Shown here: one piece after another, positions 8,003 to 16,724 of the stretch | Position numbering within the stretch: the first letter of the stretch is position 1 | How the letters are laid out: every line of letters starts with the position of its first letter | From: Rhodobacteraceae bacterium UBA6141 | Lineage (GTDB): Bacteria > Pseudomonadota > Alphaproteobacteria > Rhodobacterales > Rhodobacteraceae | Direction: 5' to 3' | Length of the DNA stretch: 51,665 nucleotides | NCBI GenBank assembly: GCA_002423245.1 | Contig: DIVD01000007.1 | Span: forward strand, 23,649 to 75,313 | Notes under the pieces: generated by a model | Told to the model about the DNA's origin: nothing | Seen by the model: the letters and a program-made list of their open reading frames with translations, nothing else | Databases searched by the model: none | Program-made: the position numbers and the translations under genes

Positions 8003-9094
8003 ATGACCGAGACTCCGAACACCCCCACGCCGTCCCAACGTATCCTCGCCACCCGCCGCAATTTCATGAAACGCGCGGGCCTCGGCGGCGCGGCGCTGGC
8101 GGTCAGCCCGCTCGCCGCCCCCCATCTCAACGCCCAGTCCGCGCCGATCAAGTGGCGGCTGCAGACCTATTCCGGCGCTCCGCTTGGCGCGCATGTGATC
8201 CTGCCGCAGATCGAGGCGTTCAATGCCGCCGCCAACGGCGAGATGGAGATCGAACTTTACTATGCCGACCAACTCGTGCCCACGGCCGAGTTGTTCCGCG
8301 CGCTGCAGAACGGCGTGCTCGACGCGGTGCAGTCGGACGAGGCGAGCATGGCCTCGCCGGTCGACATCTCGGTCTTCGGCGGCTACTTTCCCTTTGCCAC
8401 CCGCTACAGCCTCGATGTGGCGGCGATGTTCATGTATTACGGCCTGGACAAGATCTGGCAGGAGGCCTACGACGAAGTGGACAACGTCACATGGCTGTCG
8501 ACCGGCGCCTGGGATCCGCTGCACATCTTCACCGTCAACGAACCGATCCGCTCGCTCGCCGACATGAAGGGCAAGCGCGTGTTCGGCGTGCCGACCGCGG
8601 GCAAGTTCCTCAGCAGATACGGCCTGATCCCGGTGACCGTGCCCTGGGACGATGTCGAAGTGGCGATGCGCACCGGCGAGCTTGACGGCGTGGCCTGGTG
8701 CGGCTTCACCGAGGCCTACGAGGTCGGCTGGGCCGATGTCTGCAACTACGCGCTGACCAACTCGGTGACCGGCGCCTGGTTCGGCAGCTATTTCGCCAAC
8801 AGCGAAAGCTGGGCGAAGGTGCCGCCGCACCTGAAGCAGCTCTTCCTGAGCACGATCGACCAGTCGCATTACTACCGCAACATCTGGTACTGGGGCGGCG
8901 AGGCCAAGTTGCGGGTCGAGGGCGAGAAGATGGAACTGACCTCTCTCCCGCCAGAGGAATGGGCGCAGGTGGTCAGCGACGCGCAGGGCTTCTGGGACGA
9001 GATCGCAGCCTCTTCACCACGCTCGGCCAAGGTGGTCGAGATCTTCAAGCAATACGCCGCCGTGCAGGAGGCCGCGGGCTATCCCTATCGCTGA
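8003..9094 (+). CDS. TRAP transporter solute-binding protein (DctP type), Tat-exported
   Basis: 363 aa periplasmic binding protein. The N-terminus carries a twin-arginine signal (TRRNFMKRAGLGGAALAVS, residues 17-35) ending near LNAQ, so the protein is likely folded in the cytoplasm before export. The mature part begins IKWRLQTYSGAP and has the family segments LFRALQNGVLDAVQSDEA and KGKRVFGVPTAGKFL. Substrate is unknown. The downstream eutBC genes make ethanolamine or a related amine-bearing compound a testable candidate, though TRAP ligands usually carry a carboxylate. AAGGAG lies 14 to 9 bases upstream of the ATG. Confidence 0.88.
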   Translation: MTETPNTPTPSQRILATRRNFMKRAGLGGAALAVSPLAAPHLNAQSAPIKWRLQTYSGAPLGAHVILPQIEAFNAAANGEMEIELYYADQLVPTAELFRALQNGVLDAVQSDEASMASPVDISVFGGYFPFATRYSLDVAAMFMYYGLDKIWQEAYDEVDNVTWLSTGAWDPLHIFTVNEPIRSLADMKGKRVFGVPTAGKFLSRYGLIPVTVPWDDVEVAMRTGELDGVAWCGFTEAYEVGWADVCNYALTNSVTGAWFGSYFANSESWAKVPPHLKQLFLSTIDQSHYYRNIWYWGGEAKLRVEGEKMELTSLPPEEWAQVVSDAQGFWDEIAASSPRSAKVVEIFKQYAAVQEAAGYPYR

Positions 9095-9148
9095 GGCACC
9101 CGGATCAGGACGCGCCGTGGCGCGGATGCCTTCCCTCGGGCGCCAGCC

Positions 9149-9190
9149 CGCCGGATCGCGCCCCGCCTTCGGGTCGGGCGCGATCCGGCG
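9149..9190 (+). terminator. Strong 15-bp hairpin after the TRAP genes
   Basis: CGCCGGATCGCGCCC (9149-9163) and its exact complement GGGCGCGATCCGGCG (9176-9190) form a 15-bp stem with a 12-base loop, 55 bases after the dctP stop. There is no T-run, so it may be a Rho-assisted or attenuating terminator rather than a classic intrinsic one. It would reduce read-through from the TRAP operon into eutBC. Confidence 0.5.
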
Positions 9191-9232
9191 CCATCCGTGC
9201 AGACCTGTGCGCGATAGTGGATACTGTTCCAG

Positions 9233-9272
9233 AGTGCCTCCCTGACGGGAATAGTGCCTCCCTGACGGGAAT
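9233..9272. repeat. Tandem 20-bp repeat, two exact copies, upstream of eutB
   Basis: The unit AGTGCCTCCCTGACGGGAAT occurs twice head to tail, at 9233-9252 and 9253-9272, without any mismatch. Each copy contains the inverted repeat TCCC-TGAC-GGGA. The block ends 19 bases before the eutB ATG and just before its ribosome site. It may be a duplicated operator or RNA hairpin controlling eutBC, or a simple recent duplication. Confidence 0.75.
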
Positions 9273-9291
9273 GACGAAAGAGGGTGCCCCG

Positions 9292-10674
9292 ATGACGCTC
9301 TACCGCACCACGTTCGGCGGCGAGACCTTCCGCTTTGCCGACTTGCGCGAAACCCTCGCCGCCGCCTCGCCGCTGCGCTCGGGCGACGAGCTTGCCGGCA
9401 TCGCCGCCCAGACCGGGACCGCGCGGGTCGCCGCCCAGGCGGTGCTGGCCGACCTGCCGCTTGCAACCTTCCTGAACGAGGCCGTCATCCCCTACGACTC
9501 CGACGAGGTGACGCGGCTGATCCTCGACAGCCACGACGCCGCGGCCTTCGCCCCGATCCGCTCGATGACCGTCGGCGGCTTCCGCGACTGGCTGCTGTCG
9601 GACGCCGCGACGCCCGAGCGGGTGACCGCGCTCGCCCGGGGCCTGACACCGGAGATGGTCGCCGCGACCTCGAAGCTGATGCGCAACCGCGACCTGATCG
9701 CGGCGGCCCGCAAGGCGCCCGTCACCGCGGCCTTCCGCACCACGCTGGGCCTGCCGGGCCGGATCGGCAGCCGGCTGCAACCCAACCATCCGTCGGACGA
9801 CATGCGGGGCATCGCCGCCAGCATCCTCGACGGTCTGAGCTACGGCGTCGGCGACGCGGTGATCGGCATCAACCCGGCGACCGACAACATCCCGAACGCC
9901 ATCGCCCTGATCGAGATGCTGGACGAGCTGCGCCAGCGCCATGCCATCCCGACCCAAAGCTGCGTGCTGACCCATGTCACCAATGCCATCGAGATCATGG
10001 CACGCGGCGCGCCGGTCGATCTGGTGTTCCAGTCCATCGCCGGCACCGAGGCCGCCAACGCGGGCTTTGGCGTCAGCCTCTCGGTGCTCGACGAGGCCCA
10101 TGACGCCGCACTCGGGCTCGGCCGCGGCAGCGTCGGGCAGAACGTGATGTATTTCGAAACCGGCCAGGGCTCTGCGCTCTCGGCCGAGGCCCATCACGGC
10201 GTCGACCAGCAGACGCTGGAGGCGCGCGCCCATGCGGTCGCCCGCCGCTACAAGCCGCTGCTGGTCAACACGGTCGTCGGCTTCATCGGCCCGGAATATC
10301 TCTACGACGGCAAGCAGATCATCCGCGCGGGGCTCGAGGATCACTTCTGCGGCAAGCTGCTCGGCCTGCCGATGGGGGCCGATGTCTGCCATACCAACCA
10401 TGCCGAGGCCGACCAGAACGACATGGACGTGCTGATGACCCTTCTGGCCCATGCCGGGGCGACCTTCCTGATCGCGGTTCCGGGGGCAGACGATGTCATG
10501 CTGAACTATCAAAGCCTCAGCTTCCATGACATCGCGTATCTGCGCAACACCTTCGGGCTGCGCGCGGCGCCCGAGTTCGAGGCATGGCTGGAAGCCCTCG
10601 GCCTGATCGACGCGGGCGGCCATCTGCCGGACACCGATGCGCCGACCCGCGCCCTGATCGCGGGGGCTGCATGA
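9292..10674 (+). CDS. eutB: Ethanolamine ammonia-lyase large subunit EutB
   Basis: 460 aa, full length for EutB, the TIM-barrel subunit that binds ethanolamine and deaminates it to acetaldehyde and ammonia with adenosylcobalamin held by EutC. Hallmark stretches are present: NHPSDDMRGIAASILDGLSY, VIGINPATDN, a FETGQGSALSAEAHHGVDQQ block, and CHTNHAEADQNDMDVLMTLL. ATG 9292 was preferred over ATG 9271 because AAGAGGG lies seven bases before it and 9271 falls inside the tandem repeat. The stop overlaps the eutC start (ATGA). No microcompartment shell, EutA reactivase or acetaldehyde dehydrogenase gene is in the window, so this is a shell-less ethanolamine pathway, at least locally. Confidence 0.95.
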   Translation: MTLYRTTFGGETFRFADLRETLAAASPLRSGDELAGIAAQTGTARVAAQAVLADLPLATFLNEAVIPYDSDEVTRLILDSHDAAAFAPIRSMTVGGFRDWLLSDAATPERVTALARGLTPEMVAATSKLMRNRDLIAAARKAPVTAAFRTTLGLPGRIGSRLQPNHPSDDMRGIAASILDGLSYGVGDAVIGINPATDNIPNAIALIEMLDELRQRHAIPTQSCVLTHVTNAIEIMARGAPVDLVFQSIAGTEAANAGFGVSLSVLDEAHDAALGLGRGSVGQNVMYFETGQGSALSAEAHHGVDQQTLEARAHAVARRYKPLLVNTVVGFIGPEYLYDGKQIIRAGLEDHFCGKLLGLPMGADVCHTNHAEADQNDMDVLMTLLAHAGATFLIAVPGADDVMLNYQSLSFHDIAYLRNTFGLRAAPEFEAWLEALGLIDAGGHLPDTDAPTRALIAGAA

Positions 10675-11438
10675 CAGGCGCGCGCGGCAAGGATCCCTGG
10701 GACCGGCTCCGCGCCGCGACCCCTGCCCGGATCGGCCTCGGCCGCGCCGGCACCGCGGAGCCGCTCCCGGCCAGTCTCGACTTCCAGTTTGCCCATGCCC
10801 GGGCGCGCGATGCCGTTCACCGCGGCGTCGATTTCGGCGCCCTCGCCGCCGCCCTCGCCCCCCATGAGACGATCCTGGTGGACAGCGCCTGCCCCGACCG
10901 CGCCACCTATCTGCGCCGCCCCGACCTTGGCCGCCGGCTCGGCCCGGGCGACTGGCCTGCCCTCGACGGCCATCCCGCCGCCGATCTCGTCTTTGTCGTC
11001 GCCGACGGGCTTTCGGCCGACGCCGTCCAGAGCCACGCCGCCGCGCTGATCCATGCCTGCGCCGAACCGCTCGCGGGGCTCATGATCGGCCCGGTCGTGC
11101 TCGTCCGGCAGGGCCGGGTCGCGATCGGCGACGCCATCGGCGCCCGGCTCGGCGCCCGGCTGGTCGTGGTGCTGATCGGCGAACGCCCCGGCCTGACCGT
11201 CGCCGACAGCCTCGGCGCCTACCTGACCTTCGCCCCCCGCCCCGGCCGCCGCGACAGCGAACGCAACTGCATATCGAACATCCATGGCCGCGGCGGCCAG
11301 AGCCACGCCGAGGCCGCCGCCAAGATCGCCTGGCTCGCCCGCGCCGCGCTCGCCCGCAGCGTCACCGGGATCGCGCTCAAGGACGATGTCCCGGCGCTCG
11401 CGCCCGCAGGCCCGACCCGGCTCGCCGAACGCCCCTGA
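10671..11438 (+). CDS. eutC: Ethanolamine ammonia-lyase small subunit EutC
   Basis: 255 aa, normal for EutC, which contributes most of the adenosylcobalamin site. The C-terminal signature SERNCISNIHGRGG followed by SHAEAAAKIAWLAR is intact, as are PLAGLMIGPVVLVRQGRVAIGD and VVVLIGERPGLTVADSLGAY, regions that surround the corrin. It is translationally coupled to eutB. The N-terminus is Ala/Arg-rich, as in other high-GC EutC proteins. Confident family call; the physiological partner for acetaldehyde removal is not seen here. Confidence 0.94.
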   Translation: MTGARGKDPWDRLRAATPARIGLGRAGTAEPLPASLDFQFAHARARDAVHRGVDFGALAAALAPHETILVDSACPDRATYLRRPDLGRRLGPGDWPALDGHPAADLVFVVADGLSADAVQSHAAALIHACAEPLAGLMIGPVVLVRQGRVAIGDAIGARLGARLVVVLIGERPGLTVADSLGAYLTFAPRPGRRDSERNCISNIHGRGGQSHAEAAAKIAWLARAALARSVTGIALKDDVPALAPAGPTRLAERP

Positions 11439-11644
11439 GCGGCGGGCCCACGGGATCGGCGCGGGACAGAGGAAGGCGGGCAATGGCTACGATCCAGTCC
11501 TGCACCTTCTTCGCGGCGCCTCGGCATGCTCGGGCCAGCCGTTCGCCCTGCCGGCATCGACATCCCCTCCAAACGGGGGGCGCGCCCGGGTGTCGTGATG
11601 GACATAGTCGCCATGGCGAGTCTTCATGTCGATGCGGGGCGAAG

Positions 11645-12631
11645 ATGTTCAATTTCAGTGCCAGAGTGTCTCTTCGCCTGATGGCGCAGACAGCGCCGTT
11701 CCTTCTGTTCAGGATGGTGGTCTATTTTGCGATTGCGCTCGCCTATGTTCTGGTGACCGGCACCGGCGCCGGCATAGGCTATGGGATCGGCGGCCTTGGA
11801 GGGCCCGACTTTCGGACAAGCGCAACCTTCTGGGGCGGTGGCATCGGTTTTGCCCTGACCGCAGGGATCATCTACCTTCTGCGGGAATATACGCTCTACA
11901 TCGTCAAGGCCGGCCATATCGCCGTGCTGGTCGAAGCGCTTGACGGGCGCACGCTTCCGCCCGGCAAGGGCCAGATCGGCTATGCCCGCGAGATCGTGCA
12001 GCGCCATTTCGGCGATGCCTCGCTGCTGTTCGGGGTGGATCTGATTGTCAAAGGGGTTATCAACGCCATTACCGGCCTTTTGCAGGGGCTGATGCGTCTG
12101 TTGCCCATTCCCGGACTTGACCGGATCATGGGCGTGGTGCGTGCATATCTTCGGGTCGCGGTGGGCCTGCTGGACGAGATCATGCTTGCGCATATCCTGC
12201 GCGGCCGCTCGGCCAACCCCTGGGCAAGTGCGCGCGAGGCGCTGGTCCTTTACGGACAGAACGCTCGCCCGATGCTGGTGGACGCGGCCCGGGTCACGCT
12301 CTTCGTCTATGGCCTGTCGCTGATCGTGTTTCTGGTCATGCTCGCCCCTGCCGCCGCGGTGGTCTACCTCATCCCGGGGGCATGGTCGGCTGGAGGGATG
12401 GTCTTCGCCCTGCTGTTCGCCTGGGCGGTCAAGGCGTCGCTGATCGAGCCTTTCGCCATCGCCTGTCTGCTCCAGACCTTCTTCAAGGTGACGGAAGGGC
12501 AGACCCCCGATCCGGAATGGGAGGCGCGGCTGGAGGGCGTCTCCGGCAAGTTCCGGAAGCTGGGGGAACAGGCGGCGGGCTGGGCCGGGTTCGGCAGCAG
12601 GACGCCGAAACCGGAACCGGCTGGCGCCTGA
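11645..12631 (+). CDS. Uncharacterised polytopic membrane protein
   Basis: 328 aa with at least five hydrophobic segments: about 18-45, 55-76, 130-150, 215-245 and 245-275. A central cytoplasmic-like stretch contains GKGQIGYAREIVQRHFGD and a later segment YGQNARPMLVDAARV. I cannot place it in a named family; there is a loose resemblance of the C-terminal half to choline-transporter-like (CTL) proteins that I would not rely on. ATG 11645 was chosen because GGGGCGAAG precedes it and the 54 codons upstream lack membrane-protein character. The soluble tail is rich in Gly, Lys and Pro. It is followed 63 bases later by a small exported protein in the same direction. Confidence 0.7.
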   Translation: MFNFSARVSLRLMAQTAPFLLFRMVVYFAIALAYVLVTGTGAGIGYGIGGLGGPDFRTSATFWGGGIGFALTAGIIYLLREYTLYIVKAGHIAVLVEALDGRTLPPGKGQIGYAREIVQRHFGDASLLFGVDLIVKGVINAITGLLQGLMRLLPIPGLDRIMGVVRAYLRVAVGLLDEIMLAHILRGRSANPWASAREALVLYGQNARPMLVDAARVTLFVYGLSLIVFLVMLAPAAAVVYLIPGAWSAGGMVFALLFAWAVKASLIEPFAIACLLQTFFKVTEGQTPDPEWEARLEGVSGKFRKLGEQAAGWAGFGSRTPKPEPAGA

Positions 12632-12694
12632 ACGCCTTCAGGCTAAGACACTGCGGGCCTTGAGGACGACAGAACACGGAACAAGGAGATGACG

Positions 12695-13177
12695 ATGAAC
12701 CGCAGCATCATGGTATTTGCGGCTTTCGTGCTGGGTGCCGGTGCTGCCCGGGCGGAAACATGGGGAACCATCACCGCCAACTGGCAGGGCGAGGAGCAGA
12801 CATGGTTCGTCACGGCAAAAGATGGCGAAAGCCAGTCCTCGCACGACGATTCCGCGAAGGTCATCGACAGTTTCACGCTCTGGGGCAACCCGCAGGAGAC
12901 CGATCTGGCCGCGACCGGCAACGCGATTTTGCTTGGCTTTTATGTGATGAGGGGCCCCATGGGCAAGGAGGCCCATGGGAAGGATTTCCATTACCTGCTG
13001 TCAGGGTTTGCCGACAAATGGGAGGCCGGAGAGGAGGACACCGAAGTCAGCCTGGAACTGTTCGACAAGACCGACACGACCGTGCATGTCAGGGGAACCT
13101 TCGAGGCATCCCCGATGAGAGAGGGCGAAACCACCCGGGTCGAGGGCGTTTTCGATGTCACCTTTCCGCTGGACTGA
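12695..13177 (+). CDS. Small exported protein of unknown function
   Basis: 160 aa. Residues 1-20 (MNRSIMVFAAFVLGAGAARA) form a clear Sec signal peptide with an ARA cleavage site. The mature protein is acidic, starts ETWGTITANWQGEEQTWFV, and ends with a predicted strand VEGVFDVTFPLD; it looks like a compact beta-rich periplasmic domain. AAGGAG abuts an ATG at 12689, so the ATG at 12695, six bases away, is the better start. Its last 20 bases overlap the 3' end of the convergent PH-domain-like gene. No family is recognised. Confidence 0.72.
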   Translation: MNRSIMVFAAFVLGAGAARAETWGTITANWQGEEQTWFVTAKDGESQSSHDDSAKVIDSFTLWGNPQETDLAATGNAILLGFYVMRGPMGKEAHGKDFHYLLSGFADKWEAGEEDTEVSLELFDKTDTTVHVRGTFEASPMREGETTRVEGVFDVTFPLD

Positions 13178-14426
13178 GCATCAGTTCGTCCGGCGAAGGG
13201 TCTGGCTGGCGAGACCGGTCCGACACGCGCAGCGACGCGATCATCGCTTCGATCGCATACTGGATATCGGCCTGATCTTCGAGCGCAGAGCCTTGGATCT
13301 CTATCGAAAGCCCTGCGCCTTGCAGCCATATCTGGCGGTGGATGACGGGGGCGGACAGCGCCTCGTTGCTGCGGATGCGGGTCCCCGCCGGCAGGGCGCG
13401 GATGGTGCCGAAACCGGTGAATGGCCCGATATCGAGATTGTCGTCGAACCGAAGGATCCGCGTGCCGGTCAATCCGATCAAGGGATCGTCGCGAACAAGG
13501 TCCGGCGTGACCGCCAGCGGTTCCTCGGACAGGCTCAGGCTGATCCCTGCTTCCGGGGCGGCGCGCACCTGCAACCTGTTCCATTCGGCACCCGGGACGT
13601 AGGGTATCGCCTTTGTCTCGCGTACGAAGCTTGGCAACAGGGTGACGCCGAACAGCTTCAGTGGCCCTTCCGTGTGATTGCTGACCAGAACCTCCCATGT
13701 CGAGGGAACATCGATGGTCAGGCCGGTCGGGGGATGCACGATGCGGCGTACGCCCTCCGGCAGGCTCTGCGCTTCTGGCGCGATTTCTTCCTCCGGACGG
13801 GCGGGGGTTGGCATCGCGCGGACAAAGGATTTCGCCTCGCCGGCCGCGCGCCCCGACATGGCCAGACGCCATGCCTCTATCATCGTCTTGATGGCCTCCG
13901 GGTCGTCCTGACCATGGAACCCGATGAACCTGCCGTCCGGGCCGCTCATCCGGGTGTCGTTGAAGGTGGTTGATGTGTTCTGCTTGGGTTTGGCCCAGTA
14001 GACCGTGTTGCCGTGGATCTTCAGTCCCATCCGGTCGAGTTGCGATGGCGTGACCGATCGGATCAGCCGCCGGCCCAACACGGACAACAGGCGCCGGTCG
14101 GTTACCGCATAGCTCCACAACCCGGCGCGGCGACTCCAGCCTCTGGCCAGGATGATCAGCCCTGCAAGCACGGCCAGTATCGCCCAGAGCCGCCGCAGGT
14201 CCGAGGTCAGGACATGGCCGCCCAGACCAAATGCCAGCAGTATCCCCGCCATGACCAGCCCGACGCCGGTTGCAGAGACTCCGGGGCCGAAGAAGCTGCC
14301 CTGTCGGGGCTGACCCTGCCAGAGAACCTGCTCGCCCGGCTCAAGATGTGCCAGCAGGCGCGGGTCGATGCGGTCGCGTGGAATGGGTGTCAGCACGGTA
14401 GATACCTCCTCAGTGGCGGCTTTCAT
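13158..14426 (-). CDS. Membrane protein with PH-like domain, unknown function
   Basis: 422 aa. After a short leader, LEPGEQVLWQGQPRQG and SYAVTDRRLL (about 25-110) follow the pattern of bacterial PH-like domains, with two hydrophobic helices between (about 50-70 and 80-95). The middle, DRMGLKIHGNTVYW, resembles the rest of such a domain. The C-terminal half (about 225-405) is a separate soluble region beginning GVRRIVHPPTGLTIDVPSTWEV. Function unknown; PH-like proteins often sense membrane or envelope state. It faces the small exported protein and diverges from the signalling operon at 14741. ATG 14426 has GAGG spaced upstream; the longer open frame upstream lacks coding character. Confidence 0.72.
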   Translation of the reverse strand: MKAATEEVSTVLTPIPRDRIDPRLLAHLEPGEQVLWQGQPRQGSFFGPGVSATGVGLVMAGILLAFGLGGHVLTSDLRRLWAILAVLAGLIILARGWSRRAGLWSYAVTDRRLLSVLGRRLIRSVTPSQLDRMGLKIHGNTVYWAKPKQNTSTTFNDTRMSGPDGRFIGFHGQDDPEAIKTMIEAWRLAMSGRAAGEAKSFVRAMPTPARPEEEIAPEAQSLPEGVRRIVHPPTGLTIDVPSTWEVLVSNHTEGPLKLFGVTLLPSFVRETKAIPYVPGAEWNRLQVRAAPEAGISLSLSEEPLAVTPDLVRDDPLIGLTGTRILRFDDNLDIGPFTGFGTIRALPAGTRIRSNEALSAPVIHRQIWLQGAGLSIEIQGSALEDQADIQYAIEAMIASLRVSDRSRQPDPSPDELMLSPAER

Positions 14427-14740
14427 GCCGGGGTCTCGGGCAGTCCGGACCGGACGAGGGCGCCGGCCTGCCGTTGCCCGCGGCCGCAAGATCAACGGGG
14501 TATGATCCCGCATCGTTTCTTCCCCGCACCGGGAGCACGGTAGATGCCGCTGTTTCCCTCCGCGCCCACCGTTCAGGGGGGCACGCCCGCTGTCGCCGCA
14601 CCCACCCGGTCGGGGATTGTTCCATGTATGGGACGGTGTCGTGCCGGGGTCCTCGATACTGATCGGTGCCCCCGGCGCTGAAGGGTGTGACTCTCTAGGG
14701 CAAAACAAGGTAGGCTGTCGCCAGCATTCCGGGACTGGAC
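14427..14740. other. Divergent intergenic region, no gene seen
   Basis: These 314 bases separate the leftward PH-like gene from the rightward signalling operon and should hold both promoters. The only structure I see is an imperfect palindrome, GTTCCATGTATGGGAC at 14619-14634 (6 of 7 arm pairs). No credible coding sequence or RNA is visible. Confidence 0.4.
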
Positions 14741-15259
14741 ATGAATGTTGAACTTCCTGCCACCTGGCGGCAGCGGATTCTGCCACGTCTGCCACGCCTT
14801 GTCGGCGTTGCTGCGGCGCTCCTGTGCGCTGCGCCCCCTGCCCTGGCGCAGGGGGAGGTTCTTCTGACGGTGATCGAGAGCGCAAGCGGCAAGGAGATAA
14901 CCTTCGATCGGGGCGATCTTGAAGCCTTGCCTCGGCATCGGCTCGATACGCACACCTCGGTGACCGATGGCGTGCATCATTTCGAAGGGCCGCTGATGCG
15001 CGATCTGCTTGGCGTCGCGCAATTCCACGGCGAGGAAATACTGGCGACTGCCCTCAACGACTACGAAGTCACCATCCCGCTGTCCGATTTCGAGCGGTTC
15101 GACGTCATCGCGGCGCTGGAAATGGACGGGAAGGCGCTTACGCCGCGGGACAAGGGACCGATCTGGATCGTCTATCCCAGAGACGACCACGCCGAGCTTC
15201 AGGACATCCGTTTTGACTATCGCTGGGTATGGCAATTGTGCCGTGTCGAAATTCGGTGA
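14741..15259 (+). CDS. Periplasmic molybdopterin-oxidoreductase-fold protein lacking the Mo-ligand cysteine
   Basis: 172 aa. A signal peptide (about 1-36, LLCAAPPALAQ) is followed by one domain resembling the sulfite-oxidase/YedY molybdopterin fold: GKEITFDRGDLEALP, then FEGPLMRDLLGVA and ALNDYEVTIPLSDFERFDVI, then GKALTPRDKGPIWIVYP. In catalytic members a cysteine ligates molybdenum just before the GxxLRDLL segment; here that place reads HTSVTDGVHH, with no cysteine. It is therefore probably non-catalytic. It ends seven bases before a histidine kinase, so it may be a periplasmic accessory sensor for that kinase. Family call is good; role is inference. Confidence 0.75.
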   Translation: MNVELPATWRQRILPRLPRLVGVAAALLCAAPPALAQGEVLLTVIESASGKEITFDRGDLEALPRHRLDTHTSVTDGVHHFEGPLMRDLLGVAQFHGEEILATALNDYEVTIPLSDFERFDVIAALEMDGKALTPRDKGPIWIVYPRDDHAELQDIRFDYRWVWQLCRVEIR

Positions 15260-15266
15260 CGGAACC

Positions 15267-16724
15267 ATGGAGAAAGGCATCGGCAGTCTTGACCTGACAT
15301 CCGCCGGTTCCGGAACGGCATCGCGCCCGGCCCGCACAAGGCTTTGGCATTACGCCACCCCTCTGGGCATTCTCGCCGCCTGCATCGGGCTGCTTGTGCA
15401 TGCGCTGGTCCAGTTGTCCGAAGTCACGGAGACGATGCAGACGGATGCGCCGGGCAACATGCTTTGGGTGCTCGGGCAGGCGGAAGTCGAGGCCCTCCGC
15501 AGCCAGAACGCCCTGACCACCGCGCGGCTGAACGGTTGGGAGGAAAATTCTCGCAAGATGGCGGAGCAGCGCTACGAGCTTCTGATCAGCCGGCTCGTGC
15601 TGTTGGCGGAGGGGCCGCAGCAGCGCAATCTCGAGGCGCTCGGCAGCGCCGGCCCGATCGCCGAACTGACCGCACATGTCCGGAGCCTGGATCCCGCGCT
15701 CCAGCCCTTCGGCGAAGATATCGCCATCGAGTTGACGGAGATGCTGTCCCGGCTGGGCAGGGAACTCAATCGCGCCGCGAACCGGCAGATGGTCGCCAAC
15801 TGGGAAAGCCTGTCAGCGCAATTCGCCCGGTACCGCCAAACGGTATCGCAGGTGATCCTGTCGGTGGCGGGGGTCATCTTCGGCACCCTCCTGCTGGGCT
15901 GGCAGATCATCGTGGGCAAGCGGTCGCAACTGCAGGCACAGGAGGCCCGGCTGCGCGCCATTCAGCTTGAACAGGAGTTGAAGGGAATGCGCGCGACGGC
16001 AAAATACCACGAGGATTTCGCTGCCATCGTGTCGCATCAGTTCCGCACCCCGCTGGCGATCATCGACAGCGCGGCGCAAAGGCTGGTGCGCGGCGGCAAG
16101 CCTCTGGACGGGGCGGCACTGCTGGAGCGCCAGGCTCTCATTCGGCGGACCGTAGGCCGTCTGGCGCGTCTGGTGGATGCGGCGCTCATGGCCGGACAAC
16201 TGGACAATGGGCTTGTCGATATCGATCTGGCCGAAATCGATCTTGCCGTATTCGCGCGTGATGTCTCCGACAACTTCATGCGAGGCATGCCGGAGCGCAA
16301 GATTTGCGTCGAAGTGCCGGATTCGCCGCTGATGGCGCGTTGCGATCCGGCCCTGTTGGCCCATGTCATCATGAACCTGCTCGACAATGCCTTGAAATAC
16401 AGTCGCCCGGACGCACCGGTTTCGCTGAATCTCAGCGTCAGCAACGGGCGGGTCGGCTGCACGGTGGCGGATCGTGGGTCCGGAATAGCCGAGGCGGACC
16501 TGCCGCATATCTTCGACCGGTTTCGTCGCGGACAGAACCGGGAAGAGGCGCCCGGGAGTGGTATCGGCCTGTGGATCGCGCGGCGCCTCGTCGAGCTGCA
16601 GGGTGGCACGCTGACCGCCGGCAATCGCAGCGGCGGCGGCGCCACCTTCACGATCTGGCTTCCGCAGGTGCCTGCCGCGCCGCGCACAGGCCGGCCCGAA
16701 GGATGCGCCGGAGCCGGAACGTGA
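15267..16724 (+). CDS. Membrane sensor histidine kinase
   Basis: 485 aa. Two membrane helices (about 31-51 and 194-216) enclose a roughly 140-residue periplasmic helical sensor region. A coiled coil (220-245) leads to the phospho-acceptor His257 in VSHQFRTPL, followed by an HATPase domain with NLLDNALKYS (N box), DRGSGIAEADLPHIFDRF (G1/F) and GSGIGLWIARRL (G2). It should autophosphorylate and pass phosphate to the next gene, whose ATG overlaps its stop (GTGATG). ATG 15267 lies after GGTGACGGAACC. The upstream molybdopterin-fold protein is the likely periplasmic partner. Ligand unknown. Confidence 0.9.
   Translation: MEKGIGSLDLTSAGSGTASRPARTRLWHYATPLGILAACIGLLVHALVQLSEVTETMQTDAPGNMLWVLGQAEVEALRSQNALTTARLNGWEENSRKMAEQRYELLISRLVLLAEGPQQRNLEALGSAGPIAELTAHVRSLDPALQPFGEDIAIELTEMLSRLGRELNRAANRQMVANWESLSAQFARYRQTVSQVILSVAGVIFGTLLLGWQIIVGKRSQLQAQEARLRAIQLEQELKGMRATAKYHEDFAAIVSHQFRTPLAIIDSAAQRLVRGGKPLDGAALLERQALIRRTVGRLARLVDAALMAGQLDNGLVDIDLAEIDLAVFARDVSDNFMRGMPERKICVEVPDSPLMARCDPALLAHVIMNLLDNALKYSRPDAPVSLNLSVSNGRVGCTVADRGSGIAEADLPHIFDRFRRGQNREEAPGSGIGLWIARRLVELQGGTLTAGNRSGGGATFTIWLPQVPAAPRTGRPEGCAGAGT

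Noticed and set aside
6424..8151. A 575-codon leftward frame across dctM and dctP
   Set aside because: The product is composed of Asp/His/Gln/Arg repeats with no domain; the opposite strand encodes clear TRAP subunits.
9095..9291. Cobalamin riboswitch before eutB
   Set aside because: The leader has strong hairpins but no B12-box-like sequence, and the 20-bp repeats do not fit the riboswitch core.
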